The position numbers and the translations under genes were made by a program. DNA of 64,000 nucleotides from Galeopsis tetrahit (taxonomy: Eukaryota > Streptophyta > Magnoliopsida > Lamiales > Lamiaceae), in assembly GCA_963675135.1 (NCBI GenBank), contig OY776133.1, forward strand, positions 45,973,494-46,037,493, in the 5' to 3' direction. Below are positions 23,589-36,279 of this stretch, one piece after another. The first letter of the stretch is position 1; each line of letters begins with the position of its first letter. Under the pieces are notes generated by a model. It saw only the letters and a list, made by a program, of their open reading frames with translations. It was not told the origin of the DNA and did not search any database.

Positions 23589-24840
23589 GGTATGATTGGT
23601 AGATGGAATGACCCATGAATGAAATTATAATTTATTGGTCCATTCCTAATTTTGTGATTGATAGAATTTATGGAATGAAATCAGCATTTTTTAATGGAAT
23701 AGTGATTCCCAAAAATATGGAATTCTCGTTCCTTTCCACCCATAGTCCATAGATTTAAGGAAATTTAAGGAAGGAATCAAAACTTTACTCCCTCCGTTTT
23801 TTATTAAATGTCACTTTGCATTTTTCAATATTTTTTAAATAAGTGTCATTCTACACTTTTTTCTTCAAGTTTGACAATTTTATCCTTGTACATTGTACTC
23901 CCTCTATTTTCTTTACCTAGATTTAAGTTTTTTCCCTTTTGAATATAGTACTATAACACAAATTATGCATAAACCTTAATTATTGTATACACTAATATCA
24001 TCTACAATATTGACCACATTCATTACTAAACATAAATTTAATATTAAAATTAGTTATTATTAATGAAGGGTAAAATTGTCCACAATTATATATCTTAATA
24101 TGTTGAAAATTATTAAAATGACACTTATTTAAAAGTGAAGGGAGTAATAAATATGGTAATAAAAATTATTAATAATAATATTATTATTATTTAATAATAA
24201 AAATAAAAAATTATAAGATTTAATAAAAATATTAATATAATATATAATCTAAAAAATAAAAAATATAATAATTTAAAAAATATAAATATTAATAATATAT
24301 TAATTTTAATGAAAATATTATTTCTCAATAATATTAAATTATAAATATAATAACATAAAAAATAATTTTTTTTAAAAAAATATAAATAATGCAGAGTACT
24401 ATATAAAATAATAGTATAATAATTTTTAATATTAAAAATAATGAAAATATTCTTATTTTAAAAATAAAAATATTATTTTTATATAAAATATACATTTATT
24501 ATAAATAATAAAATCAGATAAATATATATTAATAATAATAATAAGTCTTCAGTCAACCATAATTACTAAAATATTAATAATAAAAATAATATATTTTTAA
24601 TAATAATCAATAATGATATTATTCAATAATAATAATATAAATTTTAAATAATAATATATTTTTAACAACACTTAATAATAATTATTTAAAATAAATTTAT
24701 ACAATATTACATTTTATTTTCACATTTATGAACACGGTATACCAATCAAATAACCATATTTCATTCAAACCTTCATTACATTTTTAAATTAACTCCATTC
24801 AAAACCACGAATTCATTCCATCATATTTCAATCATGCCCT
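23589..24840. mobile_element. Harbinger/Tourist-like non-autonomous element
   Basis: The ends GGTATGATTG and CAATCATGCCCT pair with one gap, and the subterminal regions repeat 'ATGGAATG'-like words in opposite orientation. Both sides abut TAA (23586-23588, 24841-24843), fitting the 3-bp duplications of this superfamily. The core 24150-24720 is an almost pure A/T stretch. It contains the Stowaway element below. Confidence 0.5.
23788..24144. mobile_element. Stowaway-type MITE
   Basis: Begins CTCCCTCCGTTTTTTATTAA and ends ATTTAAAAGTGAAGGGAG, between TA dinucleotides (23786-23787, 24145-24146). A second CTCCCTCTATTTTC terminus at about 23900 suggests another, broken copy inside. Confidence 0.8.
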
Positions 24841-24843
24841 TAA

Positions 24844-26100
24844 TGGTTTAACAAAGTCATAAGCGTTGTTGAATTTCCTTTTCAGTGTTTTTCGAATCAC
24901 ATTAAAAAAATTCACAAAAATTGTAAGTGATGCATGTGACAATTTTATACAAAACTTGCTTCTTAGTTCGATAGATTGACGTGTGTGACTTTTTGGTTAC
25001 GCATTTAGCCAGTAATTTAAATTCTGAATTTTTTTATTCGTTATAATCTTGATCATTTTCTCTCTTTTTAAGGAGTTTAATTTATTTTGACTGAAAGAAA
25101 GATTTTCCCACAGTTAATTTATACAGGAGCTCTGACCTCTAAATCAAATTGTGTTCCTATAAAGTTTTAAATTTTGGTGTGTGAATTTTTGAGTACTTAC
25201 CTAGAAAATGCACAAACTGCTGTGAATTCGATTTTTTGTAAAAAAAAAATATATATATAGTTGTTGTGTACGTGATGTGTCAGTATTTAAAAATTAACTT
25301 TTTTTTTAACAATGATACTCGATGTGTATAATAGAAATACTAGTAAAAATAAGTTTACGTGAACATCGAGATTACTAGTTACCCCTAATATATATATCAA
25401 ACATTCTTTTCTAAAACTGAATTTAAGTTATACTACAAGTTAAATTATTATTTAATTTGTCCATTTATAAACTTCTCATTTTATCATTTTAATCCGTTTA
25501 TCTATAAATTTTTCATACAATTTTTATTAAATACTTTTCTAAGTGGACGGAGGTAGTAAATAAAAAATACATTGAGAAAATGAAGCTAGGTAAAAAGTAA
25601 AGCACCTTTTTGCATAAGTGTGCGCCCCTGCGAGAATATGCTGGCGTAAGTGGAGGATATTCGATTTGCAACCAAACAAACACGGCCTTAAATGAATTTA
25701 CTTTCTCCCATAGAGGAGAGAGAAAGTATTCAAGGTGGTGACACGTGGATAGATCGTAGCCGTAAATGAATGAGTGGAGCGAAGCTGTAGTCGATAAGGA
25801 AATTGTGAACAACAGAAAGCACGTGGAATTTCATAAAGGCTCCTCTACCGACTTCATATTTAGCCGTGTAACCATATCCTTGCAATGCAAGTCAAAATTT
25901 TCCAAAAATAAAAGGAAAACGTATTAGTTCCTCGTTCTCTATTCTAATTAGACTATTTATTTCCGTTTTGATCCATTCTTTATTTAGATTGTCTCGCTCT
26001 GAAATGTTAAAAATATAATTTTATTTTGGGCTAGTTTTATATGAAATATTGTATATATGCATTTCATCCCAATTACACAAGTTAAAATTCTAAGCTCAAA
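24844..26100. other. Intergenic; possible promoter relic with two G-boxes
   Basis: No gene seen. 25590-25880 is less AT-rich than its surroundings and carries two CACGTG motifs in ABRE-like context (ACACGTGGA near 25742, GCACGTGGAA near 25820), as in plant promoters, but no gene follows on either side. Confidence 0.3.
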
Positions 26101-26579
26101 AGTTAAATTAAGTCAATTTAAAAAAAATCGCAGGTCATAAGCCTGGATCCGGGTTGTCCAGAAAATTCGCGGGTTGCAAACAGGTGGTTTACTACATGAC
26201 CAAAATATTGTTACTATAAGACCAAAATATTACCACTACAAGACAAAAAATTTAATACTACATGTCAAAACATTAGGACAAATTTACCAAAAAATTAAGT
26301 TTTCAGAATATTTTTGAACATGTAGTAATACACTTTTGACGTTGTATGATAAAATTGAGTTTATTAACAATATAAGACAATCCCTAAGACCTATAAATAA
26401 AATGAGACAAAAAAGTTTAGTAAAACAATTAAGACCAAAAGAGATCATAAAATCCCAATTATACCCTTTCTTTATTAAATCAACAATTAAATCTAATAAT
26501 ATACTCTATCATAATCAATTTCACGTCATTTATCATTTCTCACAAAACCCTAATGGTCGCCTCCCTTATTTTGAATCTG

Positions 26580-27660
26580 GGTGAGTCTCGGAGAACTAAG
26601 ACGACGGACTGCGTGTGAGTGGCGGAGATGGATGAGGGTGTGGCGTCGACGCAGGAACGGCGGCGGAAGAAGAGTTTCCGGCCACTTTCCTTCATCTCTG
26701 ATCATCTCGCGCCCAACCCTTTTTTTTTTAGTTTCATGAGGATCTAGATTAAAATGTTCCATTTGACGCCAATTGTTAGTTATTTTACAGTGGGAAAGCC
26801 TCTGAATTCTCATGATTCAATCCATGGGTGATTCATGAAAACAGGCTGTTTCAGTATGTGGGTTTGAGGTAACGATTCTGTTTTTTTTTTTTTTTAAGAT
26901 TTACTTGGTTTTGATTACAACCCCTGGGATGAAAATGCATGTTTCTGCCTACTTTTGAGTTTCACTATCATTCGTTGGTATAATTGAATTTATGCGTTTT
27001 TGGGCTGTCTATGTATGTATACACAGTTTCTGATATTTGAAGACTACATTCGTTTTCATGTGTGATCATCAATGTAAAAATTTGCTTTCCATTATATACT
27101 GCATTTATATATTGTTCAAGGAAAATAAGCATTTTATGGATAATGTAGCTTTATTATAGCATTACTTCGAATCGATTTCATCTTAAATTTGGTTGAGTAT
27201 CATGATTCTTTTCTTTTACGCAATTCCTTCCTAGATTCCACTTTGTTATGTATACTTAATCATTTCTGTTTTGTTGCTTATTTAAGCCACCATAAATATA
27301 TCCTCCCTTTTTTTTCTTTTTTTTTATTTTATATGTTTCCCCCTTTTTTCAATTTCTTTATGTGATGATGATTATTGAATATATTCAATTTAATTGAGAA
27401 GATTGGTTCTTGGATATGTGTATCTTGCTTTTCAGTGCTTCAAAACTGTAGAGAAAAAACAGACTTGAGATTTCAGAACTCCGATTTTGGTGTCAATATT
27501 GGGTAAAGATTCATCCTGGGTTCAATCGAAATGCACCGGTAAATATTTGGGGAATTATATTTTTTCTAATTCTACTTCGTTGTTGATAGATTCCTCCTGG
27601 GTACAATCGAAATGCACCAGGCATTCACCAAGAGCAACGATATTCTCAATCTCTTGAAGT
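26580..27660 (+). pseudogene. Host-gene-like fragment inside MULE arms
   Basis: 26580-26720 is GC-rich with repeated CGGCGG-type codon-like runs, unlike the AT-rich surroundings. A GTAACG step at about 26870, a long T-rich stretch and TTTTCAG at about 27435 look like an intron. Two similar phrases (TCAATCGAAATGCACCGG at about 27520 and CAATCGAAATGCACCAGG at about 27605) indicate a short duplication. No conserved domain was recognised, and no frame stays open across the whole segment. Confidence 0.4.
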
Positions 27661-28589
27661 GAGTGCACATGATTCATCCACCTATAATACTATTGATGAA
27701 TTAAATCAAGGAGTTTGTGATATACAAGCTATTGTAGTTTGCACTAATTTGTAAGCATGTTTCAGAATTCTAATGCAAATTTTAGATTCAATAGTTTATT
27801 TACTTCAAGAACTAGGAAAATCATAATTATTATAACATGTATGATAAAATGTTATATTATTATTATGCAATGCACATATTAGATATATGCATCTCCTATT
27901 AATATGCAATGCACATATTATATATATTCACCAACCTATGAATATATGCACATTAGTTGCGGATTATGTATAAGACTACAGGCCAACCCGACCTTTGTGT
28001 TAAAAATTCAAATGAAATTCGAAATAATTTATTCTAATTTTTCAGTACATCAAAAATTTAAACTAACATGCAGAAAACAAACACCTTGAAAATCGAGCGA
28101 GTAATCGAATGTGTGAAACGAATGTGCATAGAATTAATGGTCTGCACATTTGAAAGTATATGTAATTATCGATTGCATATATAAAAAATAGATGCATATT
28201 TGAAAGTATATGCACTTGTTGGTGGCATATAATAAAATATGCATCTACAAATATTATAGACTTATTCAATAAGTATTTGTTAATACAAGTTGTTCATCAA
28301 ATTATTTAAATACTTTTAGAGGTGTATCGAGTAAAATAATTTTTTTGAATGTATTAATTTTATTAAGTATTTCATAATATAATTTATATTTTAATAAAGA
28401 TATGGTATGCAAAATAATAACAATATGAATATTTAATTAATTAAAGTATATTTTCGATTAATAAGAAAATTATTGAATATATAAAAATATGAATGTGGAC
28501 AAACAGAAAGTATGGTCTCTAATTTTAGGAAAGTAATTTGAATTGAAAATTGCGCTATAATCGAGGGATAATCTCTTAGCTTTTTAAAA

Positions 28590-30274
28590 GGGATTATATT
28601 TTTTTTAGTCCATTAAGTTACCACAATTTTGAATTTAGTCCATCAGGTTATCACTTTTTGAATTTAGTCCATTAAGTTTCGATTTATTTTGATTTTGGTC
28701 CAGTTACCTGCCATAGCAGATTTCACAGGTCATTTTTTAAAACACACCCCAAATGTTAAACACACCACACTAAAATTTAAAAATCATTTTTTATTACTAT
28801 ACACACCCCCAACTATTTTCTATTTAATAAATTGCTAAAAATAATTAAACTAAAAAAAGTAAGAATTCAATTTTAATTAATATAAAAAATATAAATAAAA
28901 CCTATAAAAAATTGCATGAATCTTTAAAAATTAAACAAAGCTAAAATAATTAATTTAATTAGTTTTGAAGATTTAATTAATTTTCTACTAATTTTAAATT
29001 TTATTTAGCCTTATTTACGATATTTTTTTATAGAAGTTAGAACGCAAATAAAACATTAATAAAGCAATAAAGGTTTTAATTTATTTTATTTTATTTTTCT
29101 TTTAAATATTTCTTTTATATTACATGAACCTACTAACACCACATAAATTTATATACCCTCCAAACGTTAAACACAAAAATTCAAAAATCAAATGTAGTTA
29201 AATAAAATCATAAAAATATTTAATAAATTGCTAAAAATAATTAAATTAAAAAAAGTAAGAATTCAAATTAATATAAAAAATATAAATAAAACCTATAAAA
29301 ATCACTAAAATCTTCAAAAATTAAACAAAGCTAAAAACATTAATTAATTTAATTAGTTTTGAAGATTTAATTGATTTTTTTACTATTTTTGAAGATTTGT
29401 AATTAATTTTAAAAAAAAAATCATTGAAAAAATTATTAAATTAAATAAAAAAAATCTTTAAAAGTATTAAAAAATCAACTAAATTTTTAAAACTATTTAA
29501 ATTAATTAATTTTTTAGCTTTATTAAAATTTTGAAGATTTATATATTTTTTATAGGTTTTATTTATATTTTTCATATTAATTTAAATTCTTACTTTTTTA
29601 ATTAAATTATTTTTGACAATTTATTAAATATGTTTATGATTTTATTTAACTATATTGGATTTTTTAATTTATATGTTTAACTTTTGGAGTGTATATAAAA
29701 TTCATGGGGTGTCAGTAGATTCATGTAATATAAAAGAAATATTTAAAAAAAAACAAAAAAATTTAAAACTCCATTTATTTATTAATGTTTTATTTGCGTT
29801 CTAACTTGTATTAAAAACGTCGAAAATAAGCCTAAATAAAATTTAAAAATAGTAAAAAAATCAACTAAATTTTCAAAAATATTTAAATCAATAAATTTTT
29901 GTTTTAGCTTTGTTTAATTTTTGAAGATTTGGACGATTTTTTATAGGTTTTATTTATATTTTTCATATTAATTTGAATTCTTATTTTTTTAAATTTAATT
30001 ATTTTTTGCAATTTATTAAATAGGAAATAGTTGGGGGTGTGTATAGTAATAAAAATTGATTTTTAAATTTTAGTGTGGTGTGTTTAACATTTGGGGTGTG
30101 TATATCATTTTATGGGGTGTGTTTTAAAAAATGACCTGTGAAACCTGTTGTAGTAGGTAACTGGACCAAAATCAAAATAAATCGAAACTTAATGGACTAA
30201 ATTCAAAAAGTGGTAACCTGATGGACTAAATTCAAAATTGTGGTAACTTAATGGACTAAAAAAAATATAATCCC
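28590..30274. mobile_element. Mutator-type foldback element with perfect 9-bp duplication
   Basis: 1685 bp, starts GGGATTATATTTTTTTTAG and ends with the complement. Flanked by TTTTTAAAA on both sides (28581-28589, 30275-30283). Nearly the whole element is palindromic: the left half reads into GTCCATTAAGTTACCACAAT and the right half returns it. The interior repeats a 'GCTAAAAATAATTAAA...ATATAAATAAAACCTATAAA' module on both arms. No transposase frame. Confidence 0.92.
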
Positions 30275-30680
30275 TTTTTAAAATTCAATAGGTTTGACTT
30301 TGCATATTTGACATTAATTAATTTAATAATTTGAAAATTCGAAATTAATGGTAAGACAAGGGTAAATTGGTACAATTATGTATAATTTTGTCTTTAATTG
30401 AAACTTTATAAAAAATTAGTCTGAATCTTAAAAATTAGGTGTGGATTGTCCTATATTATTTTTTCCCGATAAAATTGTGGTCTTGTAGTAACATTGTTTT
30501 AGTCATGTAGTAGCCGAATAAGTCAACATTATTTTAGTAATTTTGCCCAAAAAAAATAAGTGTCTAGAATATTTTTGGACTTGAAGTAATACACTTTTGA
30601 CCTTGTAGTGACAAAATTTAGGTCTTGTAGTAGCATAGTTTTGGTCATGTAGTAAGATAATATTTTAGAGTGAAAATAAA

Positions 30681-31234
30681 TATTCTAATTAAGGTTGACC
30701 CACTTTAACTCGCGTTGACCCACAAATTTTGACCTAATTTACCTTAATTAGTCAATATTGCATGTATGCAATATTGCATATAAGTTTTTGTCCTTTATTT
30801 TTTTCAATTACCATCTTCGAATATTTTAAATTATCAAATGTTACTTCTTTCGTTCAATTTCATTATTCACATTTTTTTTTCATCCACAAAAAACCCAACA
30901 TTAAACGGTTGTACAAAGCTTCTGTGGAAAGTCTCGAACGAAAAATCGCCAAACAAAAAGGAAATGGAGGAGACGATCAAATTTTGACGAAATGAATTAA
31001 GGCTCCGAGTGTTTGCTAAAAAAAGAAGGGCATAATAGTAATCCGTAAAAATTTGTTACTTCTAAATTGTTGTATATTGGAGACTGTACATATTTATGTA
31101 TTTTAATTGATAATTATATGAGAATTAATTTGATATTTTATTGTACCTTTTACTTTGTGTTTTTATATACTTTAATATTTTATTTTTATGTAATTCAAAT
31201 ATAATTAAAGTATTTTGAAGATGTCAATTTCTTA
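30681..31234. other. Intergenic, AT-rich
   Basis: No convincing gene. Contains a small palindromic phrase, TTGCATGTATGCAA, at about 30759-30772. Confidence 0.35.
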
Positions 31235-31800
31235 TGTACACGCGAGTGTACGGTACCCCCTACCCATTTGAGAACACACGTGGCGACGACGACTTCACTT
31301 CTCTCACACGCACGCTGCCTTCCTTTGATAACAGATAGCGGCGCTAGTGCTCCGATCACCTTCTCCGAGCCCCTTCTCGCGGATCCAACGCCATTGTACG
31401 TGAACCCTTTGCGGCTGCACAACATCGTACATACAAGCGCTTTATCGGCGTCCATGTCTCTTTCTGTAGCCGGCTCACACGGACGCACAGAAGCACGCTG
31501 TCGCCGGCGTTCATCCTTCAAGCCCGATGCGTTTGATCGAAGAACGGGTCACCGCCACTCTCGGGCAGTTCCTCTCCGTGTCGGCAAATGCGCCGCCCCT
31601 CCTCCGACAATCGGTGGCCCGGGAATTCGTCGATGATGGATTCGATGGTCTGCGCAGCCTCTTCCTCCGGCTGACGGTGGCCAGACGGAGGATCGAGTGC
31701 CGATGAAATCCCAGGCGGCGGCGGCTGGCCTAGGGTGCCCTTCAATTGGGCCTGGTAATGTTCACCCCCTATTTTTTTCAGTACACCCCGATCTGCACTC
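31235..31800. other. GC-rich island, possible captured gene fragment
   Basis: An abrupt ~500-bp GC-rich block in AT-rich DNA. Both strands show moderate open frames (plus 31268-31636, minus 31518-31808), as expected from base composition alone. It starts next to a small palindrome, GTACACGCGAGTGTAC (31236-31251). No domain recognised; Pack-MULE or Helitron cargo is possible. Confidence 0.35.
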
Positions 31801-31984
31801 CATTTCATTTTTTTAATGGTATTTTTGTTAGTGATATTATTGGTTATTAGTACTGGTATTACTAGTTATTGATCGTGGTATTATTATTAATACACTATTG
31901 AATTAATATTAATGATTATTGATTACGGTATTATTGATTATTAATTGTGGTATTATTGGTTATTGTTTGTGGTATTACTATCAA
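31801..31984. repeat. Degenerate GGTATTATTGGTTATTG-type repeats
   Basis: Irregular repeats of a ~30-bp phrase containing GGTATTATT and TTATTGAT. It ends at the Helitron 3' terminus. Confidence 0.5.
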
Positions 31985-32299
31985 CTAGTAGGGCACCTGT
32001 GCTGACGCACGACCAAATATATTAAAATATGTCAAAAATATTTAAATTTAATTTTTTTTAAAGTGTCACCGTGTATTCATTTTAAAATATCACTAATTTA
32101 TATTATTAATATATATATATATATATATAATGTCTTATACTATATAAATTTAAAGTTAACACACACACAAATATAATATGTGTGTTTATGATATGATAAA
32201 ATGATTAAATTACTATAAAGTGTTGAAGAATATTACATTAATTTTGGTTATGTAAATTACATTCAATTAAATAATGAAATGATCTAATATCAATAGTAA

Positions 32300-35200
32300 A
32301 ACTTAAAAATTAAATTATTTTAAATTTATACATTTCTAAAAACTTCATGAAACACTACGTTCTTTGTGATATTACAATCATGATTGTTATCATGATATAA
32401 TAGGATCTTCAAATCATGACGGTTTGTTATTCTAGATACAAGTACATATAATTGACCATGACTAAATATAGACTTAAAAAAAAAAATCTACATAAAAAAA
32501 AATTGCCCTTGACTTTTATTAATAGTCATATCATATGACACAATCAACAGAAACTATCTACATTGAAACTTGAAAGGTAATATAGGATCAGAAGGTGTCA
32601 ATATAAGTCGCGGTATCAAAAACAATTGTCCACCACTACTTCCAATTAGAGCCTTAACTTCAATAACTTTATCACCCAACCTGGTTATAGCCAACCTACC
32701 AATAGAACAAAATGTTATATTATAAATTTATAAATAAAACAAATACTCCACAATATTTTAAACGATAGAAAATAAATAAAAATATAAAGAGAAAGATACT
32801 AAAAAAAAAAAAAGACAAACATGGTTCCATTGCATAGCCCAATTGAGTGATCTATATTTCTCAATAACACCACTGCTGTTCCAACTTTCAAATTCAATTC
32901 ATTATCATGTACACCAGAAGACTTCAAACTATTCAAAAATTTAGGAGTATGTACATTAGTCAAATTATCAACATTCATATCAAATTTGCAAGGATTTTTA
33001 GAGCTCAAATAAGTATGTGGTTCATTTTTATTTAAATGAATCATGTGTTCATTTATTGACATAACAACATCTAACGTGGGTGCAAGAATTGTTGGTGTAT
33101 ACTGTAAAGCAAACTTTTAGTGGGCTTTTGTGACGTATATTCGATTTCCTTTTATCTGAAATAAATGGTTTTTCACATTATTGCATTCTTTGTGATTACT
33201 TGTATGTCTGCTTATCTTGCATTGTAGACGATGTGGTGGGTTTGTAGTCACACAGAAGATCACATTGTCAGTTCCTTGTAAGATATAAACAGTATTCACA
33301 ACTGAGATAGTTATGGACAAAACTATTGGTTTAAGTTGTAGTATAAACTTGTTAGTGGTTTGTCTTGGCCATTAGTTTATACTAGTGCGCTGTGGCGTAT
33401 TGAATGGATCACATATAAGACATGTTCTTCTGTTCTGACTGTTATGAAGAACTAGAAGTCTTGGTGACTTTTATGATTCTTAACCCTAAGTGTGATATTT
33501 AGATGTGTGGGGTGCTTGTTCACTACTTTGATGTACCATAGGTGAGAATCTTGATAGATTCTTCACGCTCTGTATTTTGGGTAGTGGCATCGCTCGCATG
33601 ATGTCTACTTATTGGCATTAGGGCACCGTGTCCTGTACATCCAGGCTGATGATGTCCCCTTGAGGAAACTCATAAAGGATTGTCGTATTAAACCCTGCAG
33701 GTGGATTTAATCCGTACGACAACAAGGTTGAGTGGTACTACTCAAGGAATTATAGTAATTAATCATTTAAAGAAGTCGGGAGCTTTAATAATTAATGGAC
33801 GTGCGATATCTTAAACACGGGGAATTATAAAGTCTAATAGAAGCCCTGATTCAGTTCGGGATAGGACGGGAGTGCAACATTAATCTCTAGTGGAATGAAT
33901 TAATGTTCTCGGGCCAAATTATATGTTCTGGGCTGAACATAAGAGTATTTGGGCCTGTAAGAAGCCCAAGCCCTATACCTTCTAATGGATCCCTAGTCTG
34001 GCCCATGAAACTTATGGAAATTATAAATAGGAGCCCTAATTCAGTTTTGAAACCCTAGCACACACGAAATAGAGAAAAACGGCTAGGGTTTCAAGGAGAC
34101 GAAATTGAGGCACCTTCTCCACGTTTGATAGCACGCCGTCCACCCGGTGTTCGAGCGAAGTTGGGAGACAGACTAGAAGATCTGTAGATTGGAATCAACG
34201 CCTCGATCTTCAAGGGTAACGGATCTAAACTATGTTTTAGAAGCATGTTTAGGTTTTATTTATTTATTTATACGTTTGGCATCCGACAACGATCCTGGTG
34301 ACGGACCGCCTTCGCCGGCGTGTTCCAGCAAGAATAACTCTATTTTGTAAATAGTCATTATTATCCACCATATTCTTTAAATCACGATAAATGTTATCAA
34401 CAATAGTAGAAATAGGATCATCACCATACTTTAGCAGAATATCCTCAGAAATTTGTACATCACATCCGTACTCAGTTTCTGACCCTATACTACCATCTCC
34501 AATAGATGATATCCATTAAGAAAAATAATTTAATTCATGTACAACTTCATTAGATCTCAGGGTTTGCAACCTCATGTTCTTAGTAAGTTTCAGAAGAGTA
34601 CAATCATTCCACAAATTAGATGAATTGATAGTAGCGTGAGCGATATCCTGCCTCGTTCCTTTTGGAATAACAGGTAATATCTGACGAAAATCACCTCCAA
34701 GCACAACAATCTTACCGTCAAAAGACAGTTCAGATAATAAAGGATCTATAAGTTGCATAATATCCTTCAAAATCGTATCGAGAGCCTCAATACAATATCT
34801 CTTCACAATTGGCGCTTCATCCCATACTATAAGACCACATTTAATCAACAACTCAGCAAGAGGACTTCATTAATGAATATTGCATGTAGAATTTTCAGTA
34901 ACATCAATTGGAATGGAAAATATGGAATGAGCAGTATGTCCACCAAAAAGGAGGTAAGCTATACCACTCGAGGCTACATTAATTACAATCTTGTCCTTAG
35001 ATCTCAAGCATGCTAACAAAGTCTTCCATATAAAAGTTTTGCATGTTCCACCATCATATCCACAAATAAAAAAACACATCACCCTTACTAGACTGAATGT
35101 ATATACCTAAATATTCTATCATACACACCATGATGTTCATCACTAAATTTGCTAATTAAATTTTAATACTCTAGCTAACTTCAAATTTGATTTGTTGTAT

Positions 35201-35366
35201 GCAAATTCATTCAAAATCAATTTATTTCTAGATGAAAAATTCGTATCATGGTTTACCATCGACATGCCTTCAAAATCGTGCAAAGACTTACTAAGAGGCT
35301 GCAACATATTATCAATTTCTATTAAATAACAACTCTTGATTTCATCATCTATTATCCTTAATTATA
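32300..35366 (-). pseudogene. Helitron Pif1-like helicase domain, broken
   Basis: A 5'-3' helicase that unwinds DNA in rolling-circle transposition. Walker A is degenerate (GYDGGTCKTF at about 35030-35060). The Walker B/motif II region is VWDEAP (near 34820). The motif LGGDFRQILPVIPKGTRQDI lies at about 34640-34700. The C-terminal block includes APTLDVVMSINEHMI (about 33050-33090), IPRLILTPSDPILPF (about 32560-32620) and MTINKSQGQ (about 32500-32530). It is split by the solo LTR at 33090-34330. Stops and frameshifts occur at several places, for example after 34516, and near 34860 and 35090. Confidence 0.85.
33090..34330 (+). repeat. Solo LTR (copia-type) in Helitron helicase
   Basis: 1241 bp, TGTTGGTGTA...TTCCAGCA, flanked by a perfect 5-bp duplication AGAAT (33085-33089, 34331-34335). 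It contains a TATAAATA box at 34022-34029 in a leader-like context. No internal retrotransposon region is present, so it is a recombination-derived solo LTR. Helicase coding resumes directly on each side. Confidence 0.9.
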
Positions 35367-36279
35367 CTGATAATTTAAAAAAATTAAAATGATATTAGTT
35401 AATTACGCTAAAATAATTTAAATTATTTAATATAAAATTCTATTTTTTCATAAGTAAATAAGTGATAAATTTATGCAAAGTAATTGAAATTTAGAGTTAA
35501 ATAGATATTTATATTAAGCTAATAAATAAGCATATAAAAGTTACATTATTATTATAAAATAAATTAACATATAATATTTGATTTTTTTTCAGAAATAAAT
35601 TAGTGATAAATTTATACAAAACAATTGAAATTTAGAATTAAATCGACATTTATATTTGATATGATAAATAAGTATATAATAAATTAGATTATTATTTATT
35701 ATAAATATAAATTAAATATTTACATTTAATGTTTCAACAAAAATAATTTCACATATTAAAATAGTATGAAAAAATAATTTAATATAAATATATGAATATT
35801 TTCCATCAATACATATAATTATTATTGATTTAAATATATAAATTGATTTCAAATGTTATTCATTTAGATAATTAATAAACACTAAGATATATTTTATCTA
35901 TCCCAAAAAATATACATAAGAACTACATATTCAAATCAAATTTTAATTTCAAATTTTATCTTTTATTAACTACATTTTTCTTAGATAATATTGATAAGAT
36001 AAGTAAAAAAATTATCTAATTTTTTATATTCTTAAAATTATAAAAAAAAAACCTCAAAGTCAATTCATTATAATAAAAAAAATTATTTTATCCCTAAAAT
36101 TTTGTTTTTTTAAGGTTAATATTAAATTATGTGAAATAATTCAATCAATTAAAGTTCTCAATAAATCGCCAATAATTTAAAGTAATTAATTGACCAACTA
36201 AATTAAAATGACTTTCATATTAGTGAAATTGAATAATTATAATGAAATTAAATTATGACACGAAAATAATTAAACATAC
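35367..36279 (-). other. Probable intron of Helitron Rep/helicase gene
   Basis: AT-rich and noncoding. Bounded on the minus strand by CCAG|GTATGT at 36279 and by ATTATCAG before 35366, with recognisable coding on both sides (PSDDVLYNRRSIKYFPG upstream). Confidence 0.55.

Larger units (their letters stand above)
26140..30680. mobile_element. Probable MULE carrying captured sequence (Pack-MULE candidate)
   Basis: Arms of about 350 bp at 26140-26480 and 30345-30680 are imperfect inverted copies (TTTACTACATGACCAAAA on the left; its complement TTTTGGTCATGTAGTAA on the right; AAGACAATCC against GGATTGTCCT). Between them 26550-27760 looks genic: a GC-rich 5'-leader-like part, a long T-rich intron-like part, then a segment at 27590-27660. 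The exact ends and target duplication were not found. It encloses the MULE at 28590. Confidence 0.6.

Noticed and set aside
25513..25812. 99-aa minus-strand ORF
   Set aside because: Overlaps the G-box region; no domain, biased composition, no splice context.
31268..31808. Coding genes in the GC-rich block on both strands
   Set aside because: Overlapping open frames are expected from the base composition; no domain or homologous motif recognised.
33090..34330. Host promoter and 5' UTR (TATAAATA plus leader-like sequence)
   Set aside because: Flanking 5-bp duplication and TG...CA ends show it is a solo LTR.
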